The translations under genes were made by a program, and so were the position numbers. From contig NZ_CP053564.1 of assembly GCF_013155125.1 (NCBI RefSeq), forward strand, positions 2,549,501 to 2,613,500: a DNA stretch of 64,000 nucleotides. Direction: 5' to 3'. The notes under the pieces were generated by a model. The model was not told the DNA's origin. It saw only the letters and a program-made list of their open reading frames with translations, and searched no databases. This DNA comes from Pseudonocardia broussonetiae (GTDB lineage: Bacteria; Actinomycetota; Actinomycetes; Mycobacteriales; Pseudonocardiaceae). Below are positions 29,876 through 38,480 of this stretch, one piece after another; within the stretch, counting starts at the first letter, position 1; the number at the start of each line of letters is the position of its first letter.

Positions 29876-30955
29876 CTACTCGTCGTCGGGGTCGTCGGTG
29901 ACCGTGTCGCCCGCGGACGCCCCGTTCGACGACTTCACCGTGACCTTGCGGGCCCGGCGCTGGCTCGGGCGGGGCGGCGGGGGCGGGGACTGCGGCTGGC
30001 CGCCGCGGCCCAGGATGAGCTCCGCGAACGTGGCCATGGCCTCGTCGAGCTGCCCGGCGTTGCGCCGCTCGGACTCCTCGTTGGCCCGCTCCACCAGCCC
30101 GCGCACCGCCGCGGCGTCGGGGCGCTCCACCAGCACGGCGTCGATGCGGCCGAGCTTCTCGTCGAGGCGGCCGTCGAGCGAGCCGAACTTGCCGTCGACG
30201 GCCTTGTCCAGGTGCTCGAGGCGGTCGGTCACGGCCTGGTCGACGACGTCGAGCCGGTTCGCGAGCGCCTCCAGGCGCTGGGCGAGGGCGTCGAGCGGCT
30301 CCGTCGGGTCGACGGCGGGACGCGCGGCGAGGTCCTCCAGGCGGCGGTGCAGGCCGACGCTGGTGTCGCCGAGCAGGTTGCGCAGGCCCTCGCCGGTCTC
30401 GTCGAACGCGCGGGAGGCGCCGTCGAGCTGCTCGCGGACGACGCGCTCGACGCCGTCGATCCGCTCCTTGATCGGGGTCCCGACCGAGGACGGCATGGCG
30501 TCGAGGCGCATCTCGTGGCGGTCGAGGCGGTTGTCGAGGTCGTCGAGGCGCTTGTGCAGGCCGCCGAGGCGGTCGTCGAGCCCGTCCATCCGGCCGGAGA
30601 TGCCCTCCATGCGCCCGGCCACCCCGTCGAGCCGCCCGTCGAGCTGGGCGAACGGCTTCGCCAGCTTGTCGGGCAGCGACTCCAGCGCGCGCAGCACGGT
30701 GGCCAGCGTGGCGTCCTGCTGGTCGAGCTTCGCGACGGTCTCGTCGAGCCGCTCGGCCAGGACGCTGACCTCGGTGCGGTCGGGCAGCTCGGTCAGCCGC
30801 TTGCGCACGGTGCCGAGCGCGTCGAGCGCGGCGAGGCGGGCGTGGATCTCGTCGAGGGAGTCGAAGATCTGCTGCTGCTCGCTGTCGCGGATCTCCGCGG
30901 CGCGCACCAGCATGCCGCGCATGCGGTCGAACGACTGGATCGAGTCATTGCTCAT
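29876..30955 (-). CDS. long coiled-coil protein with repeated L-D-R-L units, unknown function
   Basis: 359-aa soluble protein, almost entirely predicted coiled coil. Residues 60-260 show recurring 7- and 11-residue units such as GLDDRLGGLHKRLDDLDNRLDRHEMRL and LDALAQRLEALANRLDVVD. An alpha-helical N terminus (DSIQSFDRMRGMLVRAAEIRDSEQQQ) precedes it; the tail is proline-rich then basic (RRARKVTVKSS) and acidic at the very end. No signal peptide or membrane segment. It could be a structural, chromosome- or cell-pole-associated factor, but nothing here proves it. It abuts the LAL gene tail to tail with no gap. Confidence 0.75.
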   Translation of the reverse strand: MSNDSIQSFDRMRGMLVRAAEIRDSEQQQIFDSLDEIHARLAALDALGTVRKRLTELPDRTEVSVLAERLDETVAKLDQQDATLATVLRALESLPDKLAKPFAQLDGRLDGVAGRMEGISGRMDGLDDRLGGLHKRLDDLDNRLDRHEMRLDAMPSSVGTPIKERIDGVERVVREQLDGASRAFDETGEGLRNLLGDTSVGLHRRLEDLAARPAVDPTEPLDALAQRLEALANRLDVVDQAVTDRLEHLDKAVDGKFGSLDGRLDEKLGRIDAVLVERPDAAAVRGLVERANEESERRNAGQLDEAMATFAELILGRGGQPQSPPPPPRPSQRRARKVTVKSSNGASAGDTVTDDPDDE

Positions 30956-31102
30956 GGCGGCGGGGAGCTTCCTCTGAGCGGGCGGGGAGCACTCAGCGTA
31001 GCGAGAGCTGTGGATCACTCGTCCGCGGCTCCCCGTTCGGAGGTGCGCTCGCTCGTTCGGAGCAGTGCGCCCGCCCGGCGGAGGCCCCGTGACGTGGTGT
31101 TC

Positions 31103-31108
31103 TAGCGT
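31103..31108 (+). promoter_or_regulatory. -10 hexamer TAGCGT, leaderless add start
   Basis: TAGCGT, 6-nt spacer, add GTG at 31115. Confidence 0.55.
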
Positions 31109-31114
31109 GCACGC

Positions 31115-32203
31115 GTGGCCGTACCCCTGAACCTCGAGACCGTCCGTGACGCCCCCAAGGTGCTGCTCCACGACCACCTCGACGGCGGGTTGCGCCCGGC
31201 GACCGTGGTCGACCTCGCGGAGGCGGTCGGTTACTCCGCGCTGCCGACCACCGACGTCCCCGCGCTGGGCCGCTGGTTCCTCGAGGCCGCGCACTCGGGG
31301 TCGCTGGTGCGCTACCTGGAGACCTTCGGGCACACGGTCGGCGTCATGCAGACGGCGGACGCGCTCGTCCGCGTGGCCGCCGAGTGCGCGGAGGACCTGG
31401 CCGACGACGGCGTCGTCTACGCCGAGGTGCGCTTCGCCCCCGAGCTGCACGTCGAGGCCGGTCTGGAGCTCGCGGCCGTCGTCGAGGCGGTGCTGGAGGG
31501 CTTCCGCGCCGGCGCGGCCCGGGCGGCGCAGCGCGGCCGGCGGATCCGGGTGGGCTGCCTGCTCACCGCGATGCGCCACGCCGCCCGCAGCCGCGAGATC
31601 GCCGAGCTGGCGATCCGCTACCGCGACACCGGCGTCGTCGGCTTCGACATCGCCGGCGCCGAGGCCGGCTTCCCGCCCACCCGCCACCTCGACGCGTTCG
31701 AGTACGTCCGCCAGCAGAACGGGCACTTCACGATCCACGCGGGCGAGGCGTTCGGGCTGCCCTCCATCTGGGAGGCGCTGCAGTGGTGCGGGGCCGACCG
31801 GCTCGGCCACGGCGTGCGCATCGTCGACGACATCGCCGTCGACGACGACGGCGGCGCGACGCTGGGCCGCCTCGCCGCCTACGTCCGCGACATGCGCATC
31901 CCGCTGGAGATGTGCCCGACGTCGAACCTGCACACCGGCGCGGCGCGCTCGCTGGCCGAGCACCCGATCGGCCTGCTCGCGAAGCTGCGGTTCCGGGTCA
32001 CGGTCAACACCGACAACCGGCTGATGTCCGACGTGTCGATGAGCCGGGAGATGACCGCGCTGGCCGAGACGTTCGGCTACGGCTGGGCCGACCTGCAGTG
32101 GTTCACCGTCAACGCGATGAAGTCGGCGTTCATCGGGTTCGACGAGCGCCTCGCGCTGATCGACGACGTGATCAAGCCCGGGTACGCCGCGCTGCAGGCG
32201 TAG
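31115..32203 (+). CDS. add: adenosine deaminase
   Basis: 362-aa zinc amidohydrolase converting (deoxy)adenosine to (deoxy)inosine. The metal-binding HDHLDGG near residue 19, HAGEAFGL near 208, catalytic [10 protein letters not shown] near 230 and metal ligand Asp in [16 protein letters not shown] near 310 are all in place. The GTG start at 31115 is leaderless behind TAGCGT. It supplies inosine for the purine nucleoside phosphorylase encoded 13 kb away in the same salvage region. Confidence 0.97.
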   Translation: MAVPLNLETVRDAPKVLLHDHLDGGLRPATVVDLAEAVGYSALPTTDVPALGRWFLEAAHSGSLVRYLETFGHTVGVMQTADALVRVAAECAEDLADDGVVYAEVRFAPELHVEAGLELAAVVEAVLEGFRAGAARAAQRGRRIRVGCLLTAMRHAARSREIAELAIRYRDTGVVGFDIAGAEAGFPPTRHLDAFEYVRQQNGHFTIHAGEAFGLPSIWEALQWCGADRLGHGVRIVDDIAVDDDGGATLGRLAAYVRDMRIPLEMCPTSNLHTGAARSLAEHPIGLLAKLRFRVTVNTDNRLMSDVSMSREMTALAETFGYGWADLQWFTVNAMKSAFIGFDERLALIDDVIKPGYAALQA

Positions 32204-32225
32204 CCGTCGCGACACCCGGCCGGGT

Positions 32226-33464
32226 TCAGTGGACGTGCAGGCGGGCCGAGAGGTCGTCGACCAGCGCGCGGAACCGCTCGGACTCCCGGTCGAACGGGGC
32301 GCTGGGCGCCAGCCGGGTCGGGTTCGGCCGCACGACGAACGACACGAGCCAGCCCAGCGGCTGGTTCTCGGCCAGCGCCTCGGCCGGCTCGTCGTCGCCC
32401 GCCCACTCGGCGACGTCGCGGATCAGCTCGACGGCCCGCTCCAGCTGGGAGGCGTCGACGGCCAGGACGCCCTCGCCGATGTCGTCGGCCAGCCCGGTGA
32501 GGACGTAGGTGTCGAGCGGGTCGACCTCGACCTCCAGCTCGCCGACCCCGGCCCTGTCGACGACCTCGGACCAGGTGGACGCCGTGGTCAGGTCGTGGCC
32601 GTCGGCGCCGTCCTCGGCGACCCAGCGCGTCAGGGCGCGCTCGCTGCCGAAGACCTCGATCGTGCCGCCCGAGCCCAGGAACAGCGGGGCGTCGTCGATG
32701 AAGCAGCGCAGCGTCACGAACTCGCCGTCGCGGGTGGTGATCCGGATCGGGTGGATGCCGACCTCGTCCCAGAAGCCCGCGGGCGCGTCCGGGTCGACGT
32801 CGTCCTGCTCGTCCTGCTCGTCGGTGTCGTCGGCGGGCAGCAGGGCGTCGGCGGGGGCCGGCGCGGCCTCCGCGACCTCCTCCTTCCGCGCCGCCGCGAG
32901 CGCCGCCGCGTCGACGTCGGGGGTGTCGACGAGGTCGTCCAGCGCGTCGATGACGTCGTCCCAGCGCTCCGCGATGACGCCGACGAGCTGGGCCCACAGC
33001 CGCCCGCCCTCGCGCCCGACGAACGGCAGCGTGCCCTGGTGGAGCAGCCCGAACCCGGGAGCGGAGTCGAGGACCTCGGTGACGACGTCGAGCTCGCACA
33101 CGTCGGCGATCGAGCGGACCATCCCGACGATCTCGTGCAGCTCGCCGATCGTCCACTGGTCGGCCTCCTCGGCCGCCAGCTCCGGGACGCCGATGACGTC
33201 GTAGGTCTGCGTCTCCTCGGGCGTCAGCTCGGCGACGGAGAGGTCGGGGACGACCGACCAGGCCGGGTGGTCGACGAGGTCGTGCTCCCGCGCGGTGCGG
33301 ACGAACGCCGCCAGCTGCGCGACCTCGGGGAAGGCGAACAGCGCGTCGTCGTCACCGAGGAAGGCCTCCCACTCCTCGCCGTCCTCGCGCCACCGCGGCG
33401 CCCAGAGCGTGACGAGGTCGCCCTCGGTCAGGGAGAGCTGGATCGGGACGATGTCGCTGGCCAC
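32226..33464 (-). CDS. conserved actinobacterial protein (Rv3311-like), often named primosomal protein
   Basis: 412-aa acidic cytosolic protein. The opening VASDIVPIQLSLTEGDLVTLWAPRWREDGEEWEAFLGDDDALFAFP resembles M. tuberculosis Rv3311, a conserved protein in the same neighbourhood. A low-complexity acidic linker (ADDTDEQDEQDDVDPDAP, near residue 215) separates the N-terminal half from a C-terminal half with repeated features of the N-terminal half (DEVGIHPIRITTRDGEFVTLRCF). The product name primosomal protein seen in databases has no support I can see here. The GTG at 33464 has TAGGCT 7 nt upstream, the leaderless pattern. Confidence 0.8.
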   Translation of the reverse strand: MASDIVPIQLSLTEGDLVTLWAPRWREDGEEWEAFLGDDDALFAFPEVAQLAAFVRTAREHDLVDHPAWSVVPDLSVAELTPEETQTYDVIGVPELAAEEADQWTIGELHEIVGMVRSIADVCELDVVTEVLDSAPGFGLLHQGTLPFVGREGGRLWAQLVGVIAERWDDVIDALDDLVDTPDVDAAALAAARKEEVAEAAPAPADALLPADDTDEQDEQDDVDPDAPAGFWDEVGIHPIRITTRDGEFVTLRCFIDDAPLFLGSGGTIEVFGSERALTRWVAEDGADGHDLTTASTWSEVVDRAGVGELEVEVDPLDTYVLTGLADDIGEGVLAVDASQLERAVELIRDVAEWAGDDEPAEALAENQPLGWLVSFVVRPNPTRLAPSAPFDRESERFRALVDDLSARLHVH

Positions 33465-33471
33465 GGCACGG

Positions 33472-33477
33472 AGCCTA
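33472..33477 (-). promoter_or_regulatory. -10 hexamer TAGGCT, leaderless start of Rv3311-like gene
   Basis: Minus-strand TAGGCT, 7-nt spacer, GTG at 33464. Confidence 0.5.
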
Positions 33478-33490
33478 GGACCCGGTGCGG

Positions 33491-34375
33491 TCAGCGACCC
33501 ACGGGGTGCCACACGGTCTTGATCTCGGTGAAGGCCCGCAGCCGGGCCGTGCCCGGTGCGCGCGCGTGGTCGGGCTCGGCGGCCGGCCGGGGCAGGACCC
33601 GCTTGACGGTGCCGGCCGCGGCGCGCTCGCACGCGACCGCGAGCTCGCCGTCGGCCCCGGCGAGGTCCAGCGCCGCGACGTCGCCGTGCGCGGCGAGCCA
33701 CGGCGCGAGCTCCGCGGTGGAGCCGGTGAGGATGTTGACGACGCCGCCCGGGACGTCGGAGGTGGCGAGGACCTCGCCGAGCCCGACCGCGGGCAGCGGC
33801 CGCTCCTGGCTCGCCACCACGACGGCGGTGCAGCCGGTGGCCAGCACCGGTGCGAGGACGTCGACCAGCCCGAGCAGCGACGACGCCTGCGGCGCCAGCA
33901 CGCCGACCACCCCCGTCGGCTCCGGGGCCGACCAGTTGACCAGCGGCCCCGCCACCGGGTTCACCGAGCCCAGCACGGAGGCGATCTTGTCGGTCCAGCC
34001 CGCGTACCAGACCCAGCGGTCGATCGCGGCGTCCACGACGCCGCCCGCCTGCCGCCGCGTGCCGCCCTCGGCCGCCACCACGTCGTCGACGAACTGCCCG
34101 TGGCGGGCCTGCACCATCTCCGCGACGCGGTAGAGCACCTGCCCACGGTTGTAGGCCGTGGCCCCCGACCACCCGCCGAACGCCGCCCGGGCCGCGCCCA
34201 CGGCGTCGCGGACGTCCTTGCGGGAGGCCAGCGCGGCGTGCGCCAGCAGCCGGCCCTCCCGGTCGGACACCGGGTAGCTGCGCCCCGACTCCGACCGCGG
34301 GAACGCCCCGCCCACGTACAGCTTGAACGTCTTGGCGACCGGCAGGCGGCCGTCGGCGGCGGGGGAGAGGGTCAC
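33491..34375 (-). CDS. short aldehyde-dehydrogenase-like protein lacking the catalytic part
   Basis: 294 aa, against about 480 for a full aldehyde dehydrogenase. It carries the N-terminal coenzyme-binding region: KTFKLYVGGAFPRSESGRSYPV, AVGAARAAFGGWSGATAYNRGQVLYRVAEM and NWSAPEPTGVVGVLAPQASSLLGLVDVLAPVLATGCTAVVV. The region that should hold the ELGGK glutamate and GQxC cysteine is absent, so it is unlikely to be an active dehydrogenase alone. It may be a non-catalytic partner of the full-length enzyme encoded upstream. GTG start at 34375 with TACCCT 6 nt upstream. Confidence 0.8.
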   Translation of the reverse strand: MTLSPAADGRLPVAKTFKLYVGGAFPRSESGRSYPVSDREGRLLAHAALASRKDVRDAVGAARAAFGGWSGATAYNRGQVLYRVAEMVQARHGQFVDDVVAAEGGTRRQAGGVVDAAIDRWVWYAGWTDKIASVLGSVNPVAGPLVNWSAPEPTGVVGVLAPQASSLLGLVDVLAPVLATGCTAVVVASQERPLPAVGLGEVLATSDVPGGVVNILTGSTAELAPWLAAHGDVAALDLAGADGELAVACERAAAGTVKRVLPRPAAEPDHARAPGTARLRAFTEIKTVWHPVGR

Positions 34376-34381
34376 GCAGCG

Positions 34382-34387
34382 AGGGTA
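34382..34387 (-). promoter_or_regulatory. -10 hexamer TACCCT, leaderless start of short ALDH gene
   Basis: Minus-strand TACCCT, 6-nt spacer, GTG at 34375. It gives this gene a promoter independent of the deoC-aldehyde dehydrogenase operon. Confidence 0.5.
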
Positions 34388-34396
34388 CGTCCGCGC

Positions 34397-35836
34397 CTAC
34401 CTCCAGGCGTCGACGACGTCGTCGGCCGTCCACAGCACGGCGCCGAGGTCGAGCCCCGGCTCGGTGCCCGACAGCGACACGACCACCGTCCCGGTAGCGG
34501 CGGGATCGTGTCCGGGGACCGCGGTGGCGGCGCGCCGCAGCGCGGCGAGGTCGTGCCGGTCGAACGGCGTGCCGAGCCACTTCACCGACCCCACGAACCC
34601 GATGCTCCGCGCGACCGGACCCCGGTCGGCGCCGACCAGGTCGACCTCGGGGTCGAACTGCCGGTTCCACCACCCGCCGACGACCCGCACGTCCGGGAAC
34701 GGCAGGCGGCCGTCGGCGGCCGCCAGTTCGAGCGACTGACGGACCAGGGGTTCCACAGCGCGCCCGCGCCAGGACGTCCAACGGCGCCGGACGAGCTCGA
34801 TCGCGGTGCCGGGCCGCCCGCGTCGGCTCAGCTCGTGGGCCTCGCGGAGCATCGCCAGGTACAGGCGCAGGCTCGGATCGGCGACGCGGTAGAGCGCGGG
34901 TCGCCCGGGCCGGACGGCCAGCGGCTCGTCGACGGCGAGGACGCGCTTGTCCGCCACGAGCCGCCCCAGCAGCGGCGACAGCGAGCCGGAGGGCACGGGC
35001 GAACGCCCGCCGCCGGCCGCGGCGGCGATCGTCGCGTGCGTGCGCTCGCCGCTCCCGACGGCTTCGAGCACCCGGCGGGCCTGGTCCGGGAGCGGGAACT
35101 CGGCGAGCAGGGACGACTCGGGCACCCCGAACACCGCGGACGCCGGGTCGTCGCACTCCTGCTCGAGGAACGCCAGGGCGGGCAGCCCGTGCGGCCAGCT
35201 CCGGAGGATGCCGGGCAGCCCGCCGGACACCAGGTGCGCGTCGACCGCGTCGGCTCCGGTGAGCCCGGTCGCCCGTCCGGTCTCGGCGACCGTCAGCGGG
35301 TCGAGGACAAGGGTGTCGGCCCGGCCGTAGAACGGCTGGTCGTGTGCGGTCAGGCGGTCCATCATGTGCACGTCGCTGCCCAGCAGGAGCAGGAGCACCG
35401 GTCGGCGCACGAGCAGGCGGTCCCACGCGTTCTGCAGGGCGCCGTCGAACAGCGGGTCCTGCTCGGCGAGCCACGGCAGCTCGTCGAGCACGACGATCGT
35501 CGGCCGGTCGGGCAGAGCCGTGGCGAGCGCGCGGAACGCGTCGGGCCAGCCCCCGGCCGCGGCGGGCTGGAGCTCGGGGTCGGCGCCGATCCCCGAGCTC
35601 CGCAGGTCGGCCAGGAACTGGGTCACGGCCTCGACGGGCGACGCCCCCTTGATCGCGGCGCTGAACACGTACGGGACCCCGGCGCGGTCGCAGAACTCCT
35701 GCACGAGCCGGGACTTGCCCACCTGCCGACGTCCGCGCAGCGTCAGGGCAGCACCCGCTCCCGTCGTCCGCACGCGGTCGAGCCGCTTGGCCAGCAGGCC
35801 CAGCTCCCGCTGCCGCCCGACGAACCGGCTCGCCAT
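34397..35836 (-). CDS. archaeal-type ATPase with DUF234-like C-terminal domain
   Basis: 479-aa protein. N-terminal ATPase_2 (PF01637) domain: FVGRQRELGLLAKRL, Walker A GRRQVGKSRL near residue 36, Walker B TIVVLDELPWLAEQDPLF near 115. The C-terminal part (about 345-460) resembles DUF234, a restriction-nuclease-like fold found on these ATPases: VEPLVRQSLELAAADG, then VGGWWNRQFDPEVDLVGAD (a D-x-V type acidic site). A winged-helix-like segment lies between. The family's biological role is poorly known; many members are in mobile or defence-like contexts. It sits between two aldehyde dehydrogenase genes and has an AT-rich direct repeat just upstream. Confidence 0.85.
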   Translation of the reverse strand: MASRFVGRQRELGLLAKRLDRVRTTGAGAALTLRGRRQVGKSRLVQEFCDRAGVPYVFSAAIKGASPVEAVTQFLADLRSSGIGADPELQPAAAGGWPDAFRALATALPDRPTIVVLDELPWLAEQDPLFDGALQNAWDRLLVRRPVLLLLLGSDVHMMDRLTAHDQPFYGRADTLVLDPLTVAETGRATGLTGADAVDAHLVSGGLPGILRSWPHGLPALAFLEQECDDPASAVFGVPESSLLAEFPLPDQARRVLEAVGSGERTHATIAAAAGGGRSPVPSGSLSPLLGRLVADKRVLAVDEPLAVRPGRPALYRVADPSLRLYLAMLREAHELSRRGRPGTAIELVRRRWTSWRGRAVEPLVRQSLELAAADGRLPFPDVRVVGGWWNRQFDPEVDLVGADRGPVARSIGFVGSVKWLGTPFDRHDLAALRRAATAVPGHDPAATGTVVVSLSGTEPGLDLGAVLWTADDVVDAWR

Positions 35837-35854
35837 CGCCCACCTCGCTCGCGT

Positions 35855-35880
35855 CTACGTAGATGATAGCTACATAGATG
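35855..35880 (-). promoter_or_regulatory. AT-rich direct repeat upstream of the ATPase gene, possible operator
   Basis: Two 11-nt direct repeats, CTACGTAGATG (35855-35865) and CTACATAGATG (35870-35880), separated by ATAG. This is the most AT-rich short stretch noticed in the window and lies 19-44 nt before the ATPase start, overlapping the expected promoter. The spacing of 15 nt between repeat starts would allow two regulator subunits to bind. Whether the ATPase controls itself through it is inference. Confidence 0.5.
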
Positions 35881-35893
35881 GGCGGCAGGCGGA

Positions 35894-37327
35894 TCAGGCG
35901 TCGAGGTAGGCCTCCAGGCCGATCCGGCCGCCCTCCCGGCCGAAGCCGGACTCCCGGTAGCCGCCGAAGGGGGACGTCGGGTCGAAGCGGTTGAAGGTGT
36001 TGGTCCACACCACCCCGGCGCGCAGGCGCTGCGCCGTCCACATCGCCTTCGCGCCCTTCTCGGTCCAGATCCCCGCCGACAGACCGTAGGGCGTGTTGTT
36101 CGCCTTGGCCACGGCCTCCTCCGGCGTGCGGAACGTCAGCACCGACAGCACCGGCCCGAAGATCTCCTCGCGCGCCACCCGCATCGTCTGCTCGACGCCC
36201 GAGAACACCGTCGGCGGGAAGAACAGGCCGCGCTCGGGGAGCGGGCAGGAGCTGGTCCAGCGCTGGGCGCCCTCGGCGTCGCCCGCGGCGGCGAGGTCGA
36301 CGATCCGGTCGAGCTGGGCGCGCGAGTTGATCGCGCCGACGTCGGTGTTCTTGTCCAGCGGGTCGCCCACCCGCAGCGTCTCGATCCGCCGCAGCAGCAG
36401 CTCGGAGAACTCCTCGGCGATCGACTCCTGCACCAGCAGCCGCGATCCCGCGCAGCAGACGTGGCCCTGGTTGAAGAAGATCCCGTCGACGACGCCCTCG
36501 ACGGCCTGGTCGATCGGCGCGTCGTCGTAGACGATGTTCGCCGCCTTGCCGCCGAGCTCCAGGGTGAGCCGGCGGCCGGTGCCCGCCAGGCGCTGCTGGA
36601 TCTGCTTGCCGACGTCGGTGGAGCCGGTGAACGCGACCTTGTCGAGCCCCTCGTGCCCGACCAGCGCCGCGCCGACGTCCCCGGCGCCGGGCAGCACGTT
36701 GAGCACGCCCGCGGGCAGCCCGGCCTCGGCGGCGATCTCGGCGAGCACGAGCGCGGTGAGCGGCGTGGTCTCGGCGGGCTTGAGGACGACCGTGTTGCCG
36801 CACGCCAGCGCGGGCGCGATCTTCCAGGTGGCCATGAGCAGCGGGAAGTTCCACGGGATCACCGCCCCGACGACGCCGACGGGTCGCGGGTCGGGCCCGA
36901 GGCCCGCGTAGCCGAGCTTGTCGGCCCAGCCCGCGTGGTGGAACAGGTGCGCCGACGCGGTGGGCACGTCGATGTCGCGGGACTCGCGGATCGGCTTGCC
37001 GTTGTCGAGGGTCTCCAGGACGGCGAGCTCGCGGCTGCGCTCGGCGACGATCCGCGCGATGCGGAACAGGTACTTGGCGCGCTCGGCGCCCCGCATCGGG
37101 CCCCACGTCGTCTCCTGCGCCCGGCGGGCGGCCGCCACGGCGGTGTCGACGTCCTGCGCGGACGCGGTGCCGACCTCCGCCAGCACCTCCTCCGTGGCCG
37201 GGTTGACGGTCTTCAGCGGCTCGCCCCCGCCGTCGACGAACGCGCCGTCGACGAAGGGCCGGTAGCTCGGCCGCAGCTGCGCGAGCGCGGCGGACTCCGG
37301 TGCGGGCGAGTACTCCCAGGTGGCCAT
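35894..37327 (-). CDS. aldehyde dehydrogenase
   Basis: 477-aa NAD(P)-dependent aldehyde dehydrogenase. Complete catalytic set: PWNFPLLMATWKIAPALACGNTVVLKPAETTP near residue 160, GFTGSTDVG-type loop (KVAFTGSTDVGKQI), ELGGKAANIV with the general-base Glu near 254, and FFNQGHVCCAGSRLL with the nucleophilic Cys near 287. EEIFGPVLSVLTF and SPFGGYRESGFGRE close the fold. The ATG overlaps the deoC stop by 1 nt (TGATG), so it is translated with deoC and is well placed to oxidise the acetaldehyde that deoC releases. Confidence 0.95.
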   Translation of the reverse strand: MATWEYSPAPESAALAQLRPSYRPFVDGAFVDGGGEPLKTVNPATEEVLAEVGTASAQDVDTAVAAARRAQETTWGPMRGAERAKYLFRIARIVAERSRELAVLETLDNGKPIRESRDIDVPTASAHLFHHAGWADKLGYAGLGPDPRPVGVVGAVIPWNFPLLMATWKIAPALACGNTVVLKPAETTPLTALVLAEIAAEAGLPAGVLNVLPGAGDVGAALVGHEGLDKVAFTGSTDVGKQIQQRLAGTGRRLTLELGGKAANIVYDDAPIDQAVEGVVDGIFFNQGHVCCAGSRLLVQESIAEEFSELLLRRIETLRVGDPLDKNTDVGAINSRAQLDRIVDLAAAGDAEGAQRWTSSCPLPERGLFFPPTVFSGVEQTMRVAREEIFGPVLSVLTFRTPEEAVAKANNTPYGLSAGIWTEKGAKAMWTAQRLRAGVVWTNTFNRFDPTSPFGGYRESGFGREGGRIGLEAYLDA

Positions 37328-38316
37328 CAGGCGTTCCCGATCCGGTCGGTGCTCTCGTAGTGGCCCAGCGCCTGGGTGCGGCGCTGGCGCAGCAGGTCGC
37401 CCAGCAGCGACGACGCCCCGAACCGGAACAGCTCCGGCGTCAGCCACTCCGGGCCGGCGACCTCGTGCACGGCCACCAGGTGCTTCACGGCGTCCTTCGC
37501 GGTGCGGATGCCGCCCGCGGCCTTGACCCCGCGCCGCTCGCCGGTGGCGCGGTGCCAGTCGCGCACGGACTGCAGCAGCACCTGCACGACGGGCAGCGTC
37601 GCGGCGGGGGAGATCTTGCCCGTGGAGGTCTTGACGACGTCGGCGCCCGCGAGCAGCGCGAGCCACGCCGCGCGGCGGACGTCGTCGTACCCGGCCAGCT
37701 CGCCGGTCTCCAGGATGACCTTGAGGTGCGCCCGGGAGGAGTCGTCACTGCCGCAGGCCGCCCTCACGGCCACGATCTCGTCGAACACCTGGCCGTAGCG
37801 CCCGCTGAGCCACGCCCCGCGGTCGATCACCATGTCGATCTCGGACGCGCCCGCGTCGACGGCCAGCGCCGTGTCGGCCAGCTTCACCGCGCGCGAGGAG
37901 CGGCCGGACGGGAACGCGGTGGCGACCGCGGCGACCGTGACGCCGGACCCCCGCAGCGCCTCGACCGCGACGCCCGCGAGGTCGGGGTACACGCAGACGG
38001 CCGCCACGGGCGGGACGTCGGGGTGCCCGGGGTCGGGACGGCGGGCCTGCGCGCACAGGGAGCGGACCTTGCCGGGGGTGTCGGAGCCCTCCAGCGTCGT
38101 CAGGTCGATCATCGAGATCGCCGTGTCGAGCGCCTGGAGCTTGGACTCCTTCTTGATGCTGCGGGTGGCCAGCGCGGCCGAGCGCCGCTCGAGGCCGACC
38201 TGGTCGACGCCGGGCAGCCCGTGCAGGAACCGGCGCAGTGAGGCGTCGTCGCGCACGGCGTCGGTGAGCTCCGCTGCGCGCGACCCGGTGCGTGGGGCCG
38301 GAACGGTCGTCGTCAC
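37327..38316 (-). CDS. deoC: deoxyribose-phosphate aldolase
   Basis: 329-aa class I aldolase cleaving 2-deoxyribose-5-phosphate into acetaldehyde and glyceraldehyde-3-phosphate. Schiff-base Lys in ADVVKTSTGKISPAATL near residue 230 and the second Lys in GVKAAGGIRT near 262 are present. It is longer than bacterial DeoC of about 220-260 aa because of an N-terminal extension of about 60 aa, common in actinobacterial forms. The GTG at 38316 has TACAGT 6 nt upstream. Confidence 0.96.
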   Translation of the reverse strand: MTTTVPAPRTGSRAAELTDAVRDDASLRRFLHGLPGVDQVGLERRSAALATRSIKKESKLQALDTAISMIDLTTLEGSDTPGKVRSLCAQARRPDPGHPDVPPVAAVCVYPDLAGVAVEALRGSGVTVAAVATAFPSGRSSRAVKLADTALAVDAGASEIDMVIDRGAWLSGRYGQVFDEIVAVRAACGSDDSSRAHLKVILETGELAGYDDVRRAAWLALLAGADVVKTSTGKISPAATLPVVQVLLQSVRDWHRATGERRGVKAAGGIRTAKDAVKHLVAVHEVAGPEWLTPELFRFGASSLLGDLLRQRRTQALGHYESTDRIGNA

Positions 38317-38322
38317 GGAGCC

Positions 38323-38328
38323 ACTGTA
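38323..38328 (-). promoter_or_regulatory. -10 hexamer TACAGT, leaderless deoC start
   Basis: Minus-strand TACAGT, 6-nt spacer, deoC GTG at 38316; promoter for the deoC-aldehyde dehydrogenase pair. Confidence 0.55.
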
Positions 38329-38360
38329 GGCCGGGATCCCCCGCGCGCGTCCCGGATGTG

Positions 38361-38395
38361 CCGCGCCCGCCGCGCGGGAGGGGCGGCGGGCGCGG
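38361..38395. terminator. GC-rich hairpin downstream of the 78-aa gene
   Basis: Perfect 12-bp stem: CCGCGCCCGCCG at 38361-38372 pairs with 38384-38395 around an 11-nt loop. It lies 3' of the 78-aa gene (minus strand) and just upstream of the deoC promoter, so it can insulate deoC. Confidence 0.65.
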
Positions 38396-38415
38396 AGCAT
38401 GTCCGGTGCGGAGCG

Positions 38416-38458
38416 GTGGAACGGATGGAGCTGGATCGAGCTGTGGAACGGATGGAGC
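38416..38458. repeat. 16-nt direct repeat, two copies 27 nt apart
   Basis: GTGGAACGGATGGAGC occurs at 38416-38431 and 38443-38458, followed by further TCGAGC-rich partial copies up to 38495. It fills the gap between the 78-aa gene and the hairpin at 38361-38395. No function is evident. Confidence 0.6.
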
Positions 38459-38480
38459 GTCGAGCGGGTCGAGCCGTGGA

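Noticed and set aside
32226..33464. A primosomal or DNA-replication role for the Rv3311-like protein
   Set aside because: The database-style name is not backed by an ATPase, DNA-binding motif or replication-gene neighbour.
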